Assembly: GCA_028691845.1 (NCBI GenBank)
Contig: JAQUYL010000008.1
Location: forward strand, 62,001-126,000
Length of the DNA: 64,000 nucleotides
Reading direction: 5' to 3'
Source: Opitutaceae bacterium
GTDB lineage: Bacteria > Verrucomicrobiota > Verrucomicrobiia > Opitutales > Opitutaceae
A program made the translations under genes and the position numbers. Below the pieces are notes generated by a model. The model did no database searches. It was not told the origin of the DNA and saw only the letters and a program-made list of their open reading frames with translations. Within the stretch, counting starts at the first letter, position 1. Every line of letters starts with the position of its first letter. Below, piece by piece: positions 30,043 to 40,612 of this stretch.

Positions 30043-31134
30043 TCAAAACTTGAAGGTGCGGTTTTGGGCGTTCTGCCGCTGCCAATGGTCGACGAGCACG
30101 AGTGCCGTCATCGCCTCCACGATCACCACCGCGCGCGGAACCACGCAGGGATCGTGCCGGCCCCGGCCGGTCAACTCGGTGGCCCGACCCTGCATATCCA
30201 CCGTTTTCTGAGGCTGCAGGATCGTGGCGGTGGGCTTGAACGCCACCCGAAAGACGATCTCCTCGCCGTTGCTGATCCCGCCCTGCACGCCTCCCGAATG
30301 GTTGCTGGTTGTGCGCACGCGGCCGTCGCGGCTTTCGAAGGGGTCGTTGTGCTGCGAACCGCGCAGGAGCGCCCCGGCAAAGCCGCTGCCGATCTCAAAT
30401 CCCTTGGTGGCCGGCAGCGACAGCATCGCCTTGGCCAGGTCGGCTTCCAGCCGGTCGAACACCGGCTCGCCGAGCCCCGGCGGCACGCCGCGCACCCGGC
30501 ACTCGATGACCCCGCCTACGGAATCGCCCTCGCTGCGCACCTGCTTGATGCGTTCGATCATCCGGGCAGCAGTGCCGGCGTGGGGGCAGCGCACCGGGCT
30601 GGCCTCCACTTCCGCCAGGGTGGGGAAAGCCGCCATCGCCGGCGCGGCGATGTCGTGGATGGAGGTCACGAAGGCCCGAATTTCGACACCCCCGGCCAGC
30701 AGGAGAATCTTCCTCGCCACGGCGCCGGCCGCGACGCGGCCAATGGTTTCACGGGCCGAGGAACGGCCGCCACCCCGATGGTCGCGGATGCCGTACTTGG
30801 CCTGGTACGTGTAGTCGGCGTGCGACGGGCGGAATTTCTCCCGCATCTCGTCGTAGGCCCCGGATCGCGCGTCGGTATTGCGCACGAGCATCAAGAGGGG
30901 CGCGCCGGTGGTCAGGCCCTCAAACAGCCCGGAAAAAATCTCCACCTGGTCGGCTTCCTGGCGCGGGGTGGTGATCTCGCTCTGGCCCGGACGGCGGCGA
31001 TCGAGCTCGGCCTGCACGTCGGCGACAGTGAGAGGCAGGCGCGGCGGACAGCCGTCGATGACGACTCCAACGGCACCGCCATGGCTCTCGCCCCAAGTCG
31101 TCACACGGAAGAGTTGACCAAAGGAATTGGGCAT
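30043..31134 (-). CDS. aroC: Chorismate synthase
   Basis: AroC makes chorismate from EPSP using reduced FMN, the last common step of aromatic amino acid synthesis. The 363-residue protein shows [52 protein letters not shown], the conserved [17 protein letters not shown] and the closing [17 protein letters not shown]. The ATG at 31134 is the standard family start. The gene is divergent from gspD. No other aro gene is nearby. Confidence 0.97.
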   Translation of the reverse strand: MPNSFGQLFRVTTWGESHGGAVGVVIDGCPPRLPLTVADVQAELDRRRPGQSEITTPRQEADQVEIFSGLFEGLTTGAPLLMLVRNTDARSGAYDEMREKFRPSHADYTYQAKYGIRDHRGGGRSSARETIGRVAAGAVARKILLLAGGVEIRAFVTSIHDIAAPAMAAFPTLAEVEASPVRCPHAGTAARMIERIKQVRSEGDSVGGVIECRVRGVPPGLGEPVFDRLEADLAKAMLSLPATKGFEIGSGFAGALLRGSQHNDPFESRDGRVRTTSNHSGGVQGGISNGEEIVFRVAFKPTATILQPQKTVDMQGRATELTGRGRHDPCVVPRAVVIVEAMTALVLVDHWQRQNAQNRTFKF

Positions 31135-31288
31135 CGCGCAGGAGATTTGGCCCCAAGGCCGCCGGCAAGCAAGCCCCGAGCGTGGCCCGACCCGACAAGG
31201 CCTGGACGGCTTGATCTGCCTGCGGGGGTCGCCGAGACGGTCCTCCCGACAATAGAAAGACTGTTTACAAATTCGACTATCGCCTGCC

Positions 31289-33379
31289 ATGCTTGCCTTC
31301 GCGATGCCGTCATACCCGATCGATTCCGGTCCGAGTCTGCCCCGCGGCTGGCGCATGATTCTTGCCTTGGCCGGAGCCTTGATCGCCGGAGATGTGCTTT
31401 TTAGCCAGGGTCAGTCCGCCACGACTGCACCCTCGCTGGCGGCCGCGCTCGGCGGCAACCCGGCCGACGAACCGGCGGACGTCAGCTTCAAGTTTCGCGA
31501 TGAGTCCATCGACCAGGTGCTTTCCATGCTGGAGAACCTGACCGGACGCTCGGTCATGCATCCGCAGCAGCTGCCGCCCAACACCTACACCTTTACCACG
31601 CAACGACCCCTCACGCGCAGCGAGGCCATCCGGGCCATCGAAACGATGCTCAACATGAATGGCATCGCCGTCGTGCCGCTCGGGGATAATTTCCTCAAGG
31701 TCACGCCCGTGCAACTCGCCCGCACGGAGGCGCCGCTCATGATCGACGGTTCGACCCTCGGCCTGCCGCCCAGCGGCCGGATCGCCGCCAAGCTCTTCCA
31801 GCTGAATTTTCTGCGCGCGAGCGAATTCGTGCCGATGATCACGGGCCTGTTGAATCCCAACCTGGCCAGCCCGCCCGCGGTCTTCGACCGCGCCAACGCC
31901 ATGCTCGTCACCGATTCGGTGAGCAACCTACAGCGCATCGAGGCCCTGCTGCAGAAAGTCGACCAGCCGGCAACGGCCGCCCTGGCGCCACGGTTTTATT
32001 CGCTCAAGTATGCCAAGGCCAGCGACACGGTGACCAAGATCCGCACGATCTTCCAGAGCCAGCCCTTGCAGGCGCAGCTCGGGGCCGCCACCACCTACAG
32101 CGCCGACGATCGCACCAACCAGATCATCGTGGTCAGCGATCCGCGCCAATTTGCGTTCTTCGACGAGCTCATCGCTCGGCTCGACGTCAAGGCCGACCCC
32201 AACACGCGCAACGAGGTCCTCCCGCTCAAGCACGCCACGGCCGCCGATGTGGCCCAGCTCCTCGCGCAGATCATCGCCGGACAGAACAATGCCGCCCGTT
32301 CTTCCGGGCAGGATACCACCGCCCAGCTCCGCGCCGGCCAGCCGCCAGCGACGAACGCCCCGGGGTCCACGCCCGCCGGCCAGGCGGCCCTCGCCGCCCT
32401 CGGGGCCGAGTCGACCAATCAGTTCAGCAGCGTCGTCACGGTCCTGGCCGACGCCCGAAGCAATTCGATCGTCGTCTCAGGCACGGTTGATGATCTCCGA
32501 CTGATCCGCGGCATCATCGACAAGATCGACGTCCTGCTCGCCCAGGTCCGGATCGAGGTGATCATCGCTGAGGTCACCCTCACCGACGCGGACAAGACCG
32601 GACTCAGCGCGCTCAATCTCACCGTCGGCACTGATCCTGCACGCGGCACCCGGATCACTAATTTCACCGGCAGCGTCGCCGGCTGGGATGTCACCTCAGG
32701 CGTCGTCAACCCGCTGGCCTTCCAGGCGGCGCTCAACAGCGCCGGCACGCGGAGCAACGTGAAGATCCTGTCCGCGCCGACCATCACCACCACCCACAAC
32801 AAGCAGGCGCAAGTCGTGGTCGGGCAGCAGCAGCCCGTCGTCACCGGCGTAATCTCCACCCCGAGCGCCACGACGACCACCACCGGCCTGACGACCAGCT
32901 CGCAGGTCACTTATAAAAACATCGCCATCGACCTGAAGGTCACTCCGCTCATCGGCGACGACGGCAGCGTCCAGCTCACCATTGACCAGACGGTCGACGA
33001 TGTGCTCGGCAATGTCACGATCGACAACAACAGCCAGCCGATCATCGGCCATCGCCAGGCCACCTCGTTCATCAACGTGCAGGACGGCCAGATGATTGTG
33101 CTCGGCGGCCTGCAGCGCACAAAGAACACCGCCGACCGGAACAAGATCGGGCTCCTGGCCGAAATCCCGATTCTCAGCCACCTTCTCGGCGCCCGTGAAA
33201 ACACCCTCGAACGCACCGAACTGCTCCTCTTCATCCGCCCGCATGTGATCAGGCCTGGGGAGACAACGGGCGACACGACCAAAAGCATCGAGGCGCTTTC
33301 CAACCAGGATCAGGTCAGGCAGTTCCTCACGGATCCCTCGAAGACGGCCAAGGATAGCCTGATCGACAAGCTCAAGTAA
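31289..33379 (+). CDS. gspD: Type II secretion system secretin GspD
   Basis: The 696-residue outer-membrane secretin forms the exit pore. After an N-terminal hydrophobic segment (about residues 23-40) come the N0 domain ([25 protein letters not shown]), N1-N3 repeats (residues 165-440, with a low-complexity Ala/Gly/Gln insert around 335-370), and the C-terminal secretin core with [34 protein letters not shown] and the closing [29 protein letters not shown]. The start may be ATG 31289, 31304 or 31355; the signal sequence lies after 31355. It is followed by gspE and gspF. Confidence 0.92.
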   Translation: MLAFAMPSYPIDSGPSLPRGWRMILALAGALIAGDVLFSQGQSATTAPSLAAALGGNPADEPADVSFKFRDESIDQVLSMLENLTGRSVMHPQQLPPNTYTFTTQRPLTRSEAIRAIETMLNMNGIAVVPLGDNFLKVTPVQLARTEAPLMIDGSTLGLPPSGRIAAKLFQLNFLRASEFVPMITGLLNPNLASPPAVFDRANAMLVTDSVSNLQRIEALLQKVDQPATAALAPRFYSLKYAKASDTVTKIRTIFQSQPLQAQLGAATTYSADDRTNQIIVVSDPRQFAFFDELIARLDVKADPNTRNEVLPLKHATAADVAQLLAQIIAGQNNAARSSGQDTTAQLRAGQPPATNAPGSTPAGQAALAALGAESTNQFSSVVTVLADARSNSIVVSGTVDDLRLIRGIIDKIDVLLAQVRIEVIIAEVTLTDADKTGLSALNLTVGTDPARGTRITNFTGSVAGWDVTSGVVNPLAFQAALNSAGTRSNVKILSAPTITTTHNKQAQVVVGQQQPVVTGVISTPSATTTTTGLTTSSQVTYKNIAIDLKVTPLIGDDGSVQLTIDQTVDDVLGNVTIDNNSQPIIGHRQATSFINVQDGQMIVLGGLQRTKNTADRNKIGLLAEIPILSHLLGARENTLERTELLLFIRPHVIRPGETTGDTTKSIEALSNQDQVRQFLTDPSKTAKDSLIDKLK

Positions 33380-33401
33380 GCGGTTCGCCGACCTCCCCGC
33401 C

Positions 33402-35132
33402 ATGTCCGCGCCCGTCATGGAATTACTGCCCGCGCCCCTCGCCGGCCTCCTCACCGAGGAGCAGCGGCAGCGGCTGTGCGAGGCCCCGCGCGACAAGCGC
33501 CTCTCTCTTCTTGCCGAGCTGCTGGCCCTGGAGGATAACGCCGCCCTCGACGAACTGGCCCGCCTGGCCGGCCTCGACGTTGCCCGCGACCTCAAGGCCG
33601 ACCGCGCCGCCCTCGGCCTTCTGCCATCGCGCCTGGTGCACGACTACCAGATCCTCCCTCTCGCCGTCGCCGAGACGGCGGCCGGGACCGATTCCCAGGC
33701 CCCCTTCCCCCTCCCCCGGCAGCCGCTGCATCTGGCCTCCGCGTGGCTGCCCGACGCCATCATGAACGATTGGATAGCCACGTTCACGGCCCGTCCCCTG
33801 CACTGGCACCTGGCCACGCCAGACCGGGTGCGCCAGCTCATCATCGAAAACTACGGCGTCGGTTCCGGCAGCCTCGAAGACACGGACGACTCCTATGTCG
33901 CACCCCAGGCCCAGGAACGGGCCGAGGAAGAGGCCGATGAGGAGGCCGCCGTCGTGCGTTTCGTGAGCGATGTCATCGCGCAGGCCGTCGAGGATCAGGC
34001 GACCGACATTCACTTCGAGCCCCAGGAGGGCCAGCTGCGCATCCGTTACCGCGTGGACGGTCTGCTAGTGCCGGTGCCGCTGCCCGAAAACCTGCTGCGC
34101 TTCCAGGACGCCATCATCTCGCGCCTGAAGATCATGGCACGGCTCAATATCTCCGAACGCCGCCTGCCGCAGGACGGCCGCATCAACTTCAAGGCCAGCG
34201 GTTCGTCGCTCGACATCCGCGTCTCCACCATCCCAACCATCTACGCCGAGAGCGTGAGCCTGCGCCTGCTCAACAAGAAGAAGGAGGCCTATTCGATGGA
34301 GCGCCTCGGCATGAGCGTCGAGGAGCAGGCCCAGATCATCCGCGTGCTCGACTATCCGCACGGCATCATCCTCGTCACCGGGCCGACCGGCTCGGGCAAG
34401 TCGACCTCGCTCAACGCGTTTCTGCGCAAGATCAACTCCACCGATATGCGCATAGTCACCATTGAGGACCCCATCGAATACGAGGTGCCTGGCGCCAACC
34501 AGATGCAGGTCCGCCCCGAGATCGGTCTCACCTTCGCCAACGCGCTCCGCCACGTGCTGCGCCAGGACCCCGACATCGTCATGGTCGGCGAGATTCGCGA
34601 CCTCGACACCGCCGAGATCGCCATCCGTGCCTCGCTTACCGGCCACCTCGTGCTGTCTACGCTACACACCAATGACGCGCCCGGTGCCATCACCCGCCTG
34701 ATTGACATGGGCATCGAGCCCTTCCTTGTCGCCTCGGCCATCGAGCTCGTCATCGCCCAGCGCCTTGTGCGCCGCCTGTGCACGCACTGCTGCCGCCCCC
34801 AGCCGGTGAGCTCCCTCAAGCTGCGCGACGCCCTGGCCATCCTCGGACTCGATCCCGCCGAGGCCGACACGGTCAAGGAACTGCAGGGACCCGTCGGCTG
34901 TGATCGCTGCCGCGGCACCGGCTATCGCGGCCGCATCGGACTATTCGAGATATTCCGCCTCAACGATGACCTGCACGAGCTCATCCTCAAACGGGAGAGC
35001 ACGCACAACCTGACCAACTGCGCCCGCCGGCACGGCATGCGATCGCTCCAGCAGTCCGGCTGGGAAAAGGTCAAGGCCGGCTACACCACGTTCGACGAGG
35101 TGCTGCGCGTCATCACCGTCACTGACAAATAG
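33402..35132 (+). CDS. gspE: Type II secretion ATPase GspE
   Basis: GspE is the cytoplasmic hexameric ATPase that drives pseudopilus assembly. The 576-residue protein has an N-terminal N1E-like domain, an acidic linker (QERAEEEADEEAAVV), then the ATPase core with Walker A GPTGSGKST (about residue 327), the Asp box IEDPIEYEV, Walker B RQDPDIVMVGEIRD and the His box LVLSTLHTNDAPGAITRL. The zinc-binding CTHCCRP and GCDRCRGTGYRGR pairs are intact. It starts 22 bp after gspD and ends 6 bp before gspF. Confidence 0.95.
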   Translation: MSAPVMELLPAPLAGLLTEEQRQRLCEAPRDKRLSLLAELLALEDNAALDELARLAGLDVARDLKADRAALGLLPSRLVHDYQILPLAVAETAAGTDSQAPFPLPRQPLHLASAWLPDAIMNDWIATFTARPLHWHLATPDRVRQLIIENYGVGSGSLEDTDDSYVAPQAQERAEEEADEEAAVVRFVSDVIAQAVEDQATDIHFEPQEGQLRIRYRVDGLLVPVPLPENLLRFQDAIISRLKIMARLNISERRLPQDGRINFKASGSSLDIRVSTIPTIYAESVSLRLLNKKKEAYSMERLGMSVEEQAQIIRVLDYPHGIILVTGPTGSGKSTSLNAFLRKINSTDMRIVTIEDPIEYEVPGANQMQVRPEIGLTFANALRHVLRQDPDIVMVGEIRDLDTAEIAIRASLTGHLVLSTLHTNDAPGAITRLIDMGIEPFLVASAIELVIAQRLVRRLCTHCCRPQPVSSLKLRDALAILGLDPAEADTVKELQGPVGCDRCRGTGYRGRIGLFEIFRLNDDLHELILKRESTHNLTNCARRHGMRSLQQSGWEKVKAGYTTFDEVLRVITVTDK

Positions 35133-35138
35133 GGCGCC

Positions 35139-36410
35139 ATGCCGCATTTTAGCTACACCGCCCGTAATCGCGCCGGCCAGACCTTACCAGCGGTGATTGA
35201 GGCCCCCTCCCGCAAGGAGGCCGCCCGTTTGCTGACGGCTCGCGGCCTGCAACTGCTGTCCCTGACCGAGACCACGGCCGATGTCCGCCCCCTGAAAGAC
35301 GGCCCCCCCGGCCCTCCGCCTGCGCCAGGCGACGCCCTTGCCCGGCCGACCCCCCGCGCCACCACCGCCCCGGGACTGTCCCGCAAGCTGCGCCTGCCCT
35401 TCCTCCAGACCCTCTCCGATCTGACCTCCAGCGGGCTTTCCGCCGGCGAGGCGGTGCGTCTGCTGAGCATCCGCCTCAAGGAACCGGAGCTGCGCGCGCT
35501 TTGCACCGGCCTCTGGGAAAGGCTGGGCGAGGGCCTGCCGCTATCCCGAGCGATGGAGGCCTACCCCGGGGTCTTCGACAGCCAGACCACGAATCTCATC
35601 AGCGCCGGCGAGGCCACCGGCAACCTCAACGAGGTGCTCCAGCGCCTCATCCAGCATTTCGCCGAACAGAAGGAGATGCGGCAGAAAATCCTGGCCGCCC
35701 TCGCCTACCCGGCGTTCATCTGCGCGATGGCGGTGGTCGTCATCCTCTTCTTCATTTTCTTCCTGCTGCCGCAGCTGCAGAAGCTGCTGAGCGCCCTGGG
35801 GGGAAAACTGCCGGTCGCAACCAAGCTCCTGGTCGGCCTGTCCGACTTCCTGATGCACTACGGCCTGCTGGTGGCCATAGCGGTGGCGTTTGGGGCCGTG
35901 TCGTTCTGGCGCTGGCGGCGAACGGAGGCGGGCCGCGAGACCACGGATCGCTGGCTGCTCCGGCTGCCGTTCACCGGCGCGTTCATCACCGGCTCCACCA
36001 TCCTCAATTTCAGCCAGACGCTCGCCGTGCTGCTGGAAAACGGCGTGACCACGGCCGAGGCCCTGCGCATGACCGAACGTACGCTCACCAACCGCACCCT
36101 GCAGCGCGCCTTCACCGCCGCCACCGCGAGGGTGCTCGAGGGCGAGAGCCTGTCGTCATCGCTCAACCAGACCGGCTGCTTCCCGGATCTGGTTCTCGAC
36201 CGCCTCACCGTCGGCGAGAACACGGGCAACCTCGTGCCCAGTCTGCGCGACATCGGACGCACCTATCAGAAGGAACTCTCGCGCCAGCTCCAGATCATCA
36301 CCAATGTGGTTTCGAGCGCCGTGCTGATGTTTGCGTTCGGTTTCGTGGCGTTCATTGCCTACGCGATCGTTTCCGCCGTCTTCTCGCTCAGCGCGAGCTT
36401 CAAGTTCTGA
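35139..36410 (+). CDS. gspF: Type II secretion inner-membrane platform protein GspF
   Basis: A 423-residue platform protein with two repeats of the T2SSF domain. The N-terminal PHFSYTARNRAGQTLPAVIEAPSRKEA is followed by a variable Pro-rich stretch (50-75) and the first T2SSF domain, which includes ISAGEATGNLNEVLQRL and a membrane helix. The second includes TLAVLLENGVTTAEALRM, LTVGENTGNLVPSLRDI and the terminal helix. It interacts with GspE and GspL. It is the last gene of gspDEF before carB on the opposite strand. Confidence 0.95.
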   Translation: MPHFSYTARNRAGQTLPAVIEAPSRKEAARLLTARGLQLLSLTETTADVRPLKDGPPGPPPAPGDALARPTPRATTAPGLSRKLRLPFLQTLSDLTSSGLSAGEAVRLLSIRLKEPELRALCTGLWERLGEGLPLSRAMEAYPGVFDSQTTNLISAGEATGNLNEVLQRLIQHFAEQKEMRQKILAALAYPAFICAMAVVVILFFIFFLLPQLQKLLSALGGKLPVATKLLVGLSDFLMHYGLLVAIAVAFGAVSFWRWRRTEAGRETTDRWLLRLPFTGAFITGSTILNFSQTLAVLLENGVTTAEALRMTERTLTNRTLQRAFTAATARVLEGESLSSSLNQTGCFPDLVLDRLTVGENTGNLVPSLRDIGRTYQKELSRQLQIITNVVSSAVLMFAFGFVAFIAYAIVSAVFSLSASFKF

Positions 36411-36505
36411 AGCCCGCGCGCGCAGGGGGGCCGGCGGGCCGGGACGAGCCTCCCCGGGGCTTGTCCCGGGGAGTAGCGCTGGCAAAAAGGCGACCGGCCG
36501 CCGCG

Positions 36506-39500
36506 TCAGTGGATGTCCGCGTGGTATTCCTGGAGGGATTTGACGCCGGCGCGGCCCGTGCGGTATTCGGCGATGCCGACGACGGCGGCCCGGGCCGCCG
36601 CGGTGGTGGTGATATAGGGCACCTTGTATTTGATCGCCGCCTTGCGAATGTAGGCGTTGTCGGATTTTTCGGCCCGACCGACGGGCGTGTTGATGATGAG
36701 CGCGATTTCCCGGCTCGTGATCTCATCCACGATATTCGGACGCTGGAATTCGTGGAGCTTGTAACTGCGCTCGCTTTTGACCCCGTGGCGGCTGAGGTAC
36801 GCGTGCGTGCCGTCCGTGGCCTTGATCCGGAAGCCCAGTTCCTGGAACCGACGGGCCGCTGCGAGAATCCGCGGCTTCTCGGGGTCCGTGACCGAAATGA
36901 AGACGGTGCCGGCCGTCGGCAGCGACGGGCTGGCGGCCTCCTGCGACTTGAAGTAAGCGAGGCCGAAGGTCGGCGCCATGCCCAGCACCTCGCCGGTCGA
37001 GCGCATCTCCGGGCCGAGCACGGGATCGACCTCGGGGAACATGTTGAACGCCATCACCACCTCCTTCACGCCAACGTGCGGAATCTTCCGGCGGCGTAGG
37101 CCGAGGTCGTGCAGGCGCCTGCCAAGCATGAGTTGGGTGGCGATATGGGCCATCGGTACGTTGCACACCTTCGAGACGAGCGGCACCGTGCGCGAGGCGC
37201 GCGGGTTGGCCTCAAGCACGTAGACCTGGTCCTGGCAGATGGCATATTGGACGTTCATCACGCCGCACACATGCAGCTCACGGCTGATGCGGAGCGTGTA
37301 GTCCTCGATCGTCTTCACGTGCTTCGCCGGCAGCGTCACGGGCGGAATGGCGCACGCGGAATCGCCGGAGTGAATGCCGGCCAGCTCGATGTGCTCCATC
37401 ACAGCCGGAACGAAGGAGTCGGTGCCGTCCGCCAGCGCGTCGGCCTCGGCTTCGACGGCATTCTCAAGGAACCGGTCGATCAGAATGGGGCGGGTCGGGG
37501 TGATATCGACGGCGCGGGCGACGTAATCGCGCAGCATATCCTCGTCGTGCACCACCTCCATCGCCCGCCCGCCGAGCACGAACGAGGGCCGCACCATCAC
37601 CGGATAGCCGATGCGCTGGGCGATTTCGCGCGCTTCCGCGAAGTTGCCCGCCATGCCCGATTCGGGCATCGGGAGGCCCATCTTCTCCATCATCTGCCGG
37701 AAACGATCGCGGTCCTCCGCAATATCGATTGTGTCGGGGGTGGTGCCAAGCACCTTGATGCCGTTGGCCTCGAGTTCCTTGGCGATGTTGAGCGGCGTCT
37801 GTCCGCCGAACTGCACCACGACGCCCTCGGGTTTCTCCTTCTCGTAGATCGCCAGCACGTCCTCAACCGTCAGCGGCTCAAAGTAGAGTCTGTCCGACGT
37901 GTCGTAGTCGGTCGACACCGTCTCGGGGTTGCAGTTGACCATGATGGTCTCGTAGCCGGCTTCGCGCAGGGCAAAGGCGGCATGGACGCAGCAGTAGTCA
38001 AACTCGATGCCCTGGCCGATGCGGTTCGGGCCCCCGCCGAGCACCATCACCTTTTTGCGCGTGCTGGTCGCCACCTTGTCCGGCCGGTTATAGGTCGAGT
38101 AGTAATAGGCCGCCTGCTCGACGCCGCTGACCGGCAGCGCATCCCACGCCTCGACCACGCCGAGCTTCCGGCGCTGGTCGCGGATTTGCGCCTCGGGCAC
38201 ACCGAGGATCTCCCCGAGGTATTTGTCGGCGAAACCGTCCTGCTTGGCGCGCCGCAGCAGGGCGTCGGGCAGCGGACCACCCTTGCAGGCGAGGATCTTC
38301 CCCTCGAGCTCAACCAGCTCCTTCATCTGCTGGATGAACCAGGGCTTGATGTGGGTCTTGGCGTGGAGCGCCTCCACCTTCGCCCCCTGGCGCAGCGCCT
38401 CATACATGATCCACTGCCGCTCGCTGCTCGGCTCATTGAGCAGCGCCATCAACTCGGGGAGGGACCGCTGGTGGAAATCCTTCGCGAAGCCAAGGCCGGA
38501 ACGCCCCTTTTCGAGCGAGCGGATGGCCTTCTGGAAGGCCTCCTTGTAGGTTTTGCCGATGCTCATCACCTCGCCGACGGCGCGCATCTGCGTGCCGAGC
38601 TTGTCCTCGGCCCCCCGGAATTTCTCAAAGGCCCAGCGCGGAAACTTCACCACCACGTAGTCGCCCGACGGCGTGTACTTGTCCAGCGTGCCGTCGCGCC
38701 AATAGGGAATCTCGTCGAGCGTGAGGCCGGCGGCCAGCTTGGCCGAGATCAGCGCGATCGGGAAGCCGGTGGCCTTCGACGCCAGCGCCGACGACCGCGA
38801 TGTGCGGGGGTTGATCTCGATCACGACCACCCGGCCGGTTTGGGGATCGTGGGCAAGCTGGATGTTGGTGCCGCCTATGACGCCGATGGACTCGACAATG
38901 CGGTAGGAGAACTCCTGCAGCTTCGCCTGCAGCTTCGGGTCGATCGTCAGCATCGGCGCGACACAGAAGGAATCGCCCGTATGCACGCCCATAGGGTCCA
39001 CGTTCTCAATGAAGCAGACGGTGATCATCTGGCCCTTGGCGTCGCGCACGACCTCCAATTCCAGCTCCTCCCAGCCCTGCACGGACTCCTCGATGAGAAT
39101 CTGGTTCACCATGCTGGCGGCGAGACCGCGGCTGGCCACCGCACGCAGCTCCTCCACATTGTAGACGTGGCCGCCGCCCGTGCCACCCAGGGTGTAGGCG
39201 GGGCGGATGACAACCGGATAGCCCAGCCCGGCCGCGACCTTCTCCGCCTCCTCGACGCTGAAGGCCGGCGAGCTGCGCGGCATGTCGATGCCCAGCTTTT
39301 TCATCGTCTCCTTGAAGATGATGCGATCCTCTCCCTTCTCGATCGCTTCGGCCTCGACGCCAATGATGCACACGCCGTATTTGGCGAGCACGCCGGCCTT
39401 GGCGAGCTGCGACGAGAGGTTCAGCCCGGTCTGCCCGCCCAGGTTGGGCAACAGCGCATCAGGCCGCTCCTTCTCGATGATCTCGGTCACGGACTGCACC

Positions 39501-39709
39501 GTGAGCGGCTCGATGTAGGTGGCGTCGGCCAGGCCGGGGTCGGTCATGATCGTGGCCGGGTTGGAATTGACCAGCACGATCCGGTAACCGAGCGCGCGGA
39601 GCGCCTTGCAGGCCTGTGTGCCGGAATAGTCAAATTCGCACGCCTGGCCGATAATGATCGGGCCGGATCCGATGATCAGAACGGTTTTAATGTCGTCGCG
39701 TCTTGGCAT
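36506..39709 (-). CDS. carB: Carbamoyl-phosphate synthase large subunit
   Basis: CarB combines two ATP-grasp halves that make carbamoyl phosphate for arginine and pyrimidine synthesis. The 1067-residue length is normal (E. coli 1073). The first half starts MPRRDDIKTVLIIGSGPIII and contains AYTLGGTGGGHVYN; the second has VMVLGGGPNRIGQGIEFDYC and PSFVLGGRAMEVVHD. A C-terminal MGS-like allosteric domain follows from about residue 940. The small subunit carA is absent from the window. It sits between the two halves of the gsp locus. Confidence 0.97.
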   Translation of the reverse strand: MPRRDDIKTVLIIGSGPIIIGQACEFDYSGTQACKALRALGYRIVLVNSNPATIMTDPGLADATYIEPLTVQSVTEIIEKERPDALLPNLGGQTGLNLSSQLAKAGVLAKYGVCIIGVEAEAIEKGEDRIIFKETMKKLGIDMPRSSPAFSVEEAEKVAAGLGYPVVIRPAYTLGGTGGGHVYNVEELRAVASRGLAASMVNQILIEESVQGWEELELEVVRDAKGQMITVCFIENVDPMGVHTGDSFCVAPMLTIDPKLQAKLQEFSYRIVESIGVIGGTNIQLAHDPQTGRVVVIEINPRTSRSSALASKATGFPIALISAKLAAGLTLDEIPYWRDGTLDKYTPSGDYVVVKFPRWAFEKFRGAEDKLGTQMRAVGEVMSIGKTYKEAFQKAIRSLEKGRSGLGFAKDFHQRSLPELMALLNEPSSERQWIMYEALRQGAKVEALHAKTHIKPWFIQQMKELVELEGKILACKGGPLPDALLRRAKQDGFADKYLGEILGVPEAQIRDQRRKLGVVEAWDALPVSGVEQAAYYYSTYNRPDKVATSTRKKVMVLGGGPNRIGQGIEFDYCCVHAAFALREAGYETIMVNCNPETVSTDYDTSDRLYFEPLTVEDVLAIYEKEKPEGVVVQFGGQTPLNIAKELEANGIKVLGTTPDTIDIAEDRDRFRQMMEKMGLPMPESGMAGNFAEAREIAQRIGYPVMVRPSFVLGGRAMEVVHDEDMLRDYVARAVDITPTRPILIDRFLENAVEAEADALADGTDSFVPAVMEHIELAGIHSGDSACAIPPVTLPAKHVKTIEDYTLRISRELHVCGVMNVQYAICQDQVYVLEANPRASRTVPLVSKVCNVPMAHIATQLMLGRRLHDLGLRRRKIPHVGVKEVVMAFNMFPEVDPVLGPEMRSTGEVLGMAPTFGLAYFKSQEAASPSLPTAGTVFISVTDPEKPRILAAARRFQELGFRIKATDGTHAYLSRHGVKSERSYKLHEFQRPNIVDEITSREIALIINTPVGRAEKSDNAYIRKAAIKYKVPYITTTAAARAAVVGIAEYRTGRAGVKSLQEYHADIH

Positions 39710-39981
39710 AAATCGTTGTCCGCGGCTTGCACCGCGGTGAAAGGAGTTAGGTTTGGGTCGACGGCTGCACTAATACAGAAAAGGACCGCCAACGCCCGCA
39801 GCTTATACGGGTGCCTTTCCTCGCGGCGCAATCGCGAAAGCCGTTTTTTACAAACGAGAAACCGGCCGCCTGCGGGGGCTCCGGAAGGATCCCCGGTGCC
39901 GCGCCCTCACGATGGGGCGGTGCAGGGCACGGCCGTTTGACGTAACCCGGCAATTTGCGGAATCGGCAACGCCCGACAAAT

Positions 39982-39998
39982 GTCAACTAATAGTTGAC
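39982..39998. repeat. Dispersed palindrome, exact copy
   Basis: An exact GTCAACTAATAGTTGAC, followed by GT as in the copy at 196. It lies 93 bp past the 3' end of gspM and 25 bp from a variant palindrome of opposite orientation. Confidence 0.9.
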
Positions 39999-40023
39999 GT
40001 AAATGCCGAGACCTTCCGGAGCT

Positions 40024-40044
40024 TTGTCACCCATTAGGTGACAA
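40024..40044. repeat. Dispersed palindrome, variant with compensatory arms
   Basis: Arms TTGTCACC and GGTGACAA enclose CATTA. Read on the other strand it is GTCACC-TAATG-GGTGAC, which has the same layout as GTCAAC-TAATA-GTTGAC but with an A-T pair in the arms replaced by C-G on both sides. Confidence 0.8.
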
Positions 40045-40090
40045 GTACGGACACCCACCCCCCCGCGAGGACAAGGGCTGCCGATCGTGG

Positions 40091-40612
40091 TCAACGCTTG
40101 ATCTCGGTCGAGGAGACCTTGAACGAGGCGTTGAGCAGCCGGGGGTTGGTGCGATCGACGGTCAGGGTGAACTGCTCCAGGCCGAGGTAGGGCGAACGCT
40201 TCGAGAGCTCGTCATTGAACCGCATCAGGGATTCCAGCTCCACTCTGCTGAAGCTGATCTGCGTGGTGTGGAAGGTGAATTGTTGCGTATGCACCGAGAT
40301 CGGCGAATCGATCGTCGGTGTGAGTCCGACCTGCCGGGCGACCGCATCGAGCTCTCCCTGGAGACGCGTCGCATCCAGCGTTCTCCCAGGGTCGAGGTTT
40401 TTGACCGCCGTTTCGGCCTGCTGCTCGATGGTGGCACGGTCCCGCAGCAGCCGGGTCTGGCCGGCCAGTTCGGCCGCAGTGCTGCGCCAATCCACGAGGA
40501 ACACCCGTCCGCGGCCGGCCAGGCTCACAAGCCAGAGAAAGGCCGCAAGCCCGGTGAAGAGCAGCAGCAGAATTTTCTCCCGCAGTGCCCGGGACAGGAA
40601 AAAGGTCTTCAT
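40091..40612 (-). CDS. gspM: Type II secretion GspM-like protein
   Basis: The 173-residue protein has one N-terminal membrane helix (KILLLLFTGLAAFLWLVSLA, residues 14-33), a coiled-coil stretch and a small ferredoxin-like periplasmic domain (about 75-170). This layout fits GspM/PilO, which clamps GspL to the platform. Sequence identity in this family is low, so the assignment depends on position: it overlaps the GspL-like gene by four bases (ATGA) and ends the gspGHIJKLM series. Confidence 0.75.
   Translation of the reverse strand: MKTFFLSRALREKILLLLFTGLAAFLWLVSLAGRGRVFLVDWRSTAAELAGQTRLLRDRATIEQQAETAVKNLDPGRTLDATRLQGELDAVARQVGLTPTIDSPISVHTQQFTFHTTQISFSRVELESLMRFNDELSKRSPYLGLEQFTLTVDRTNPRLLNASFKVSSTEIKR

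Larger units (their letters stand above)
39710..40090. other. Intergenic region between carB and gspM with palindromes
   Basis: There is no gene in these 380 bp. It holds the upstream region of carB and, 270-335 bp before the carB start, an oppositely oriented pair of family palindromes (39982 and 40024) lying 47-109 bp beyond the gspM stop. No other structure was identified. Confidence 0.5.

Noticed and set aside
37109-39940. A 943-codon open frame antisense to carB.
   Set aside because: It mirrors the carB coding frame, shows no protein family and has the His/Gly/Arg-rich composition of a GC-driven antisense frame.
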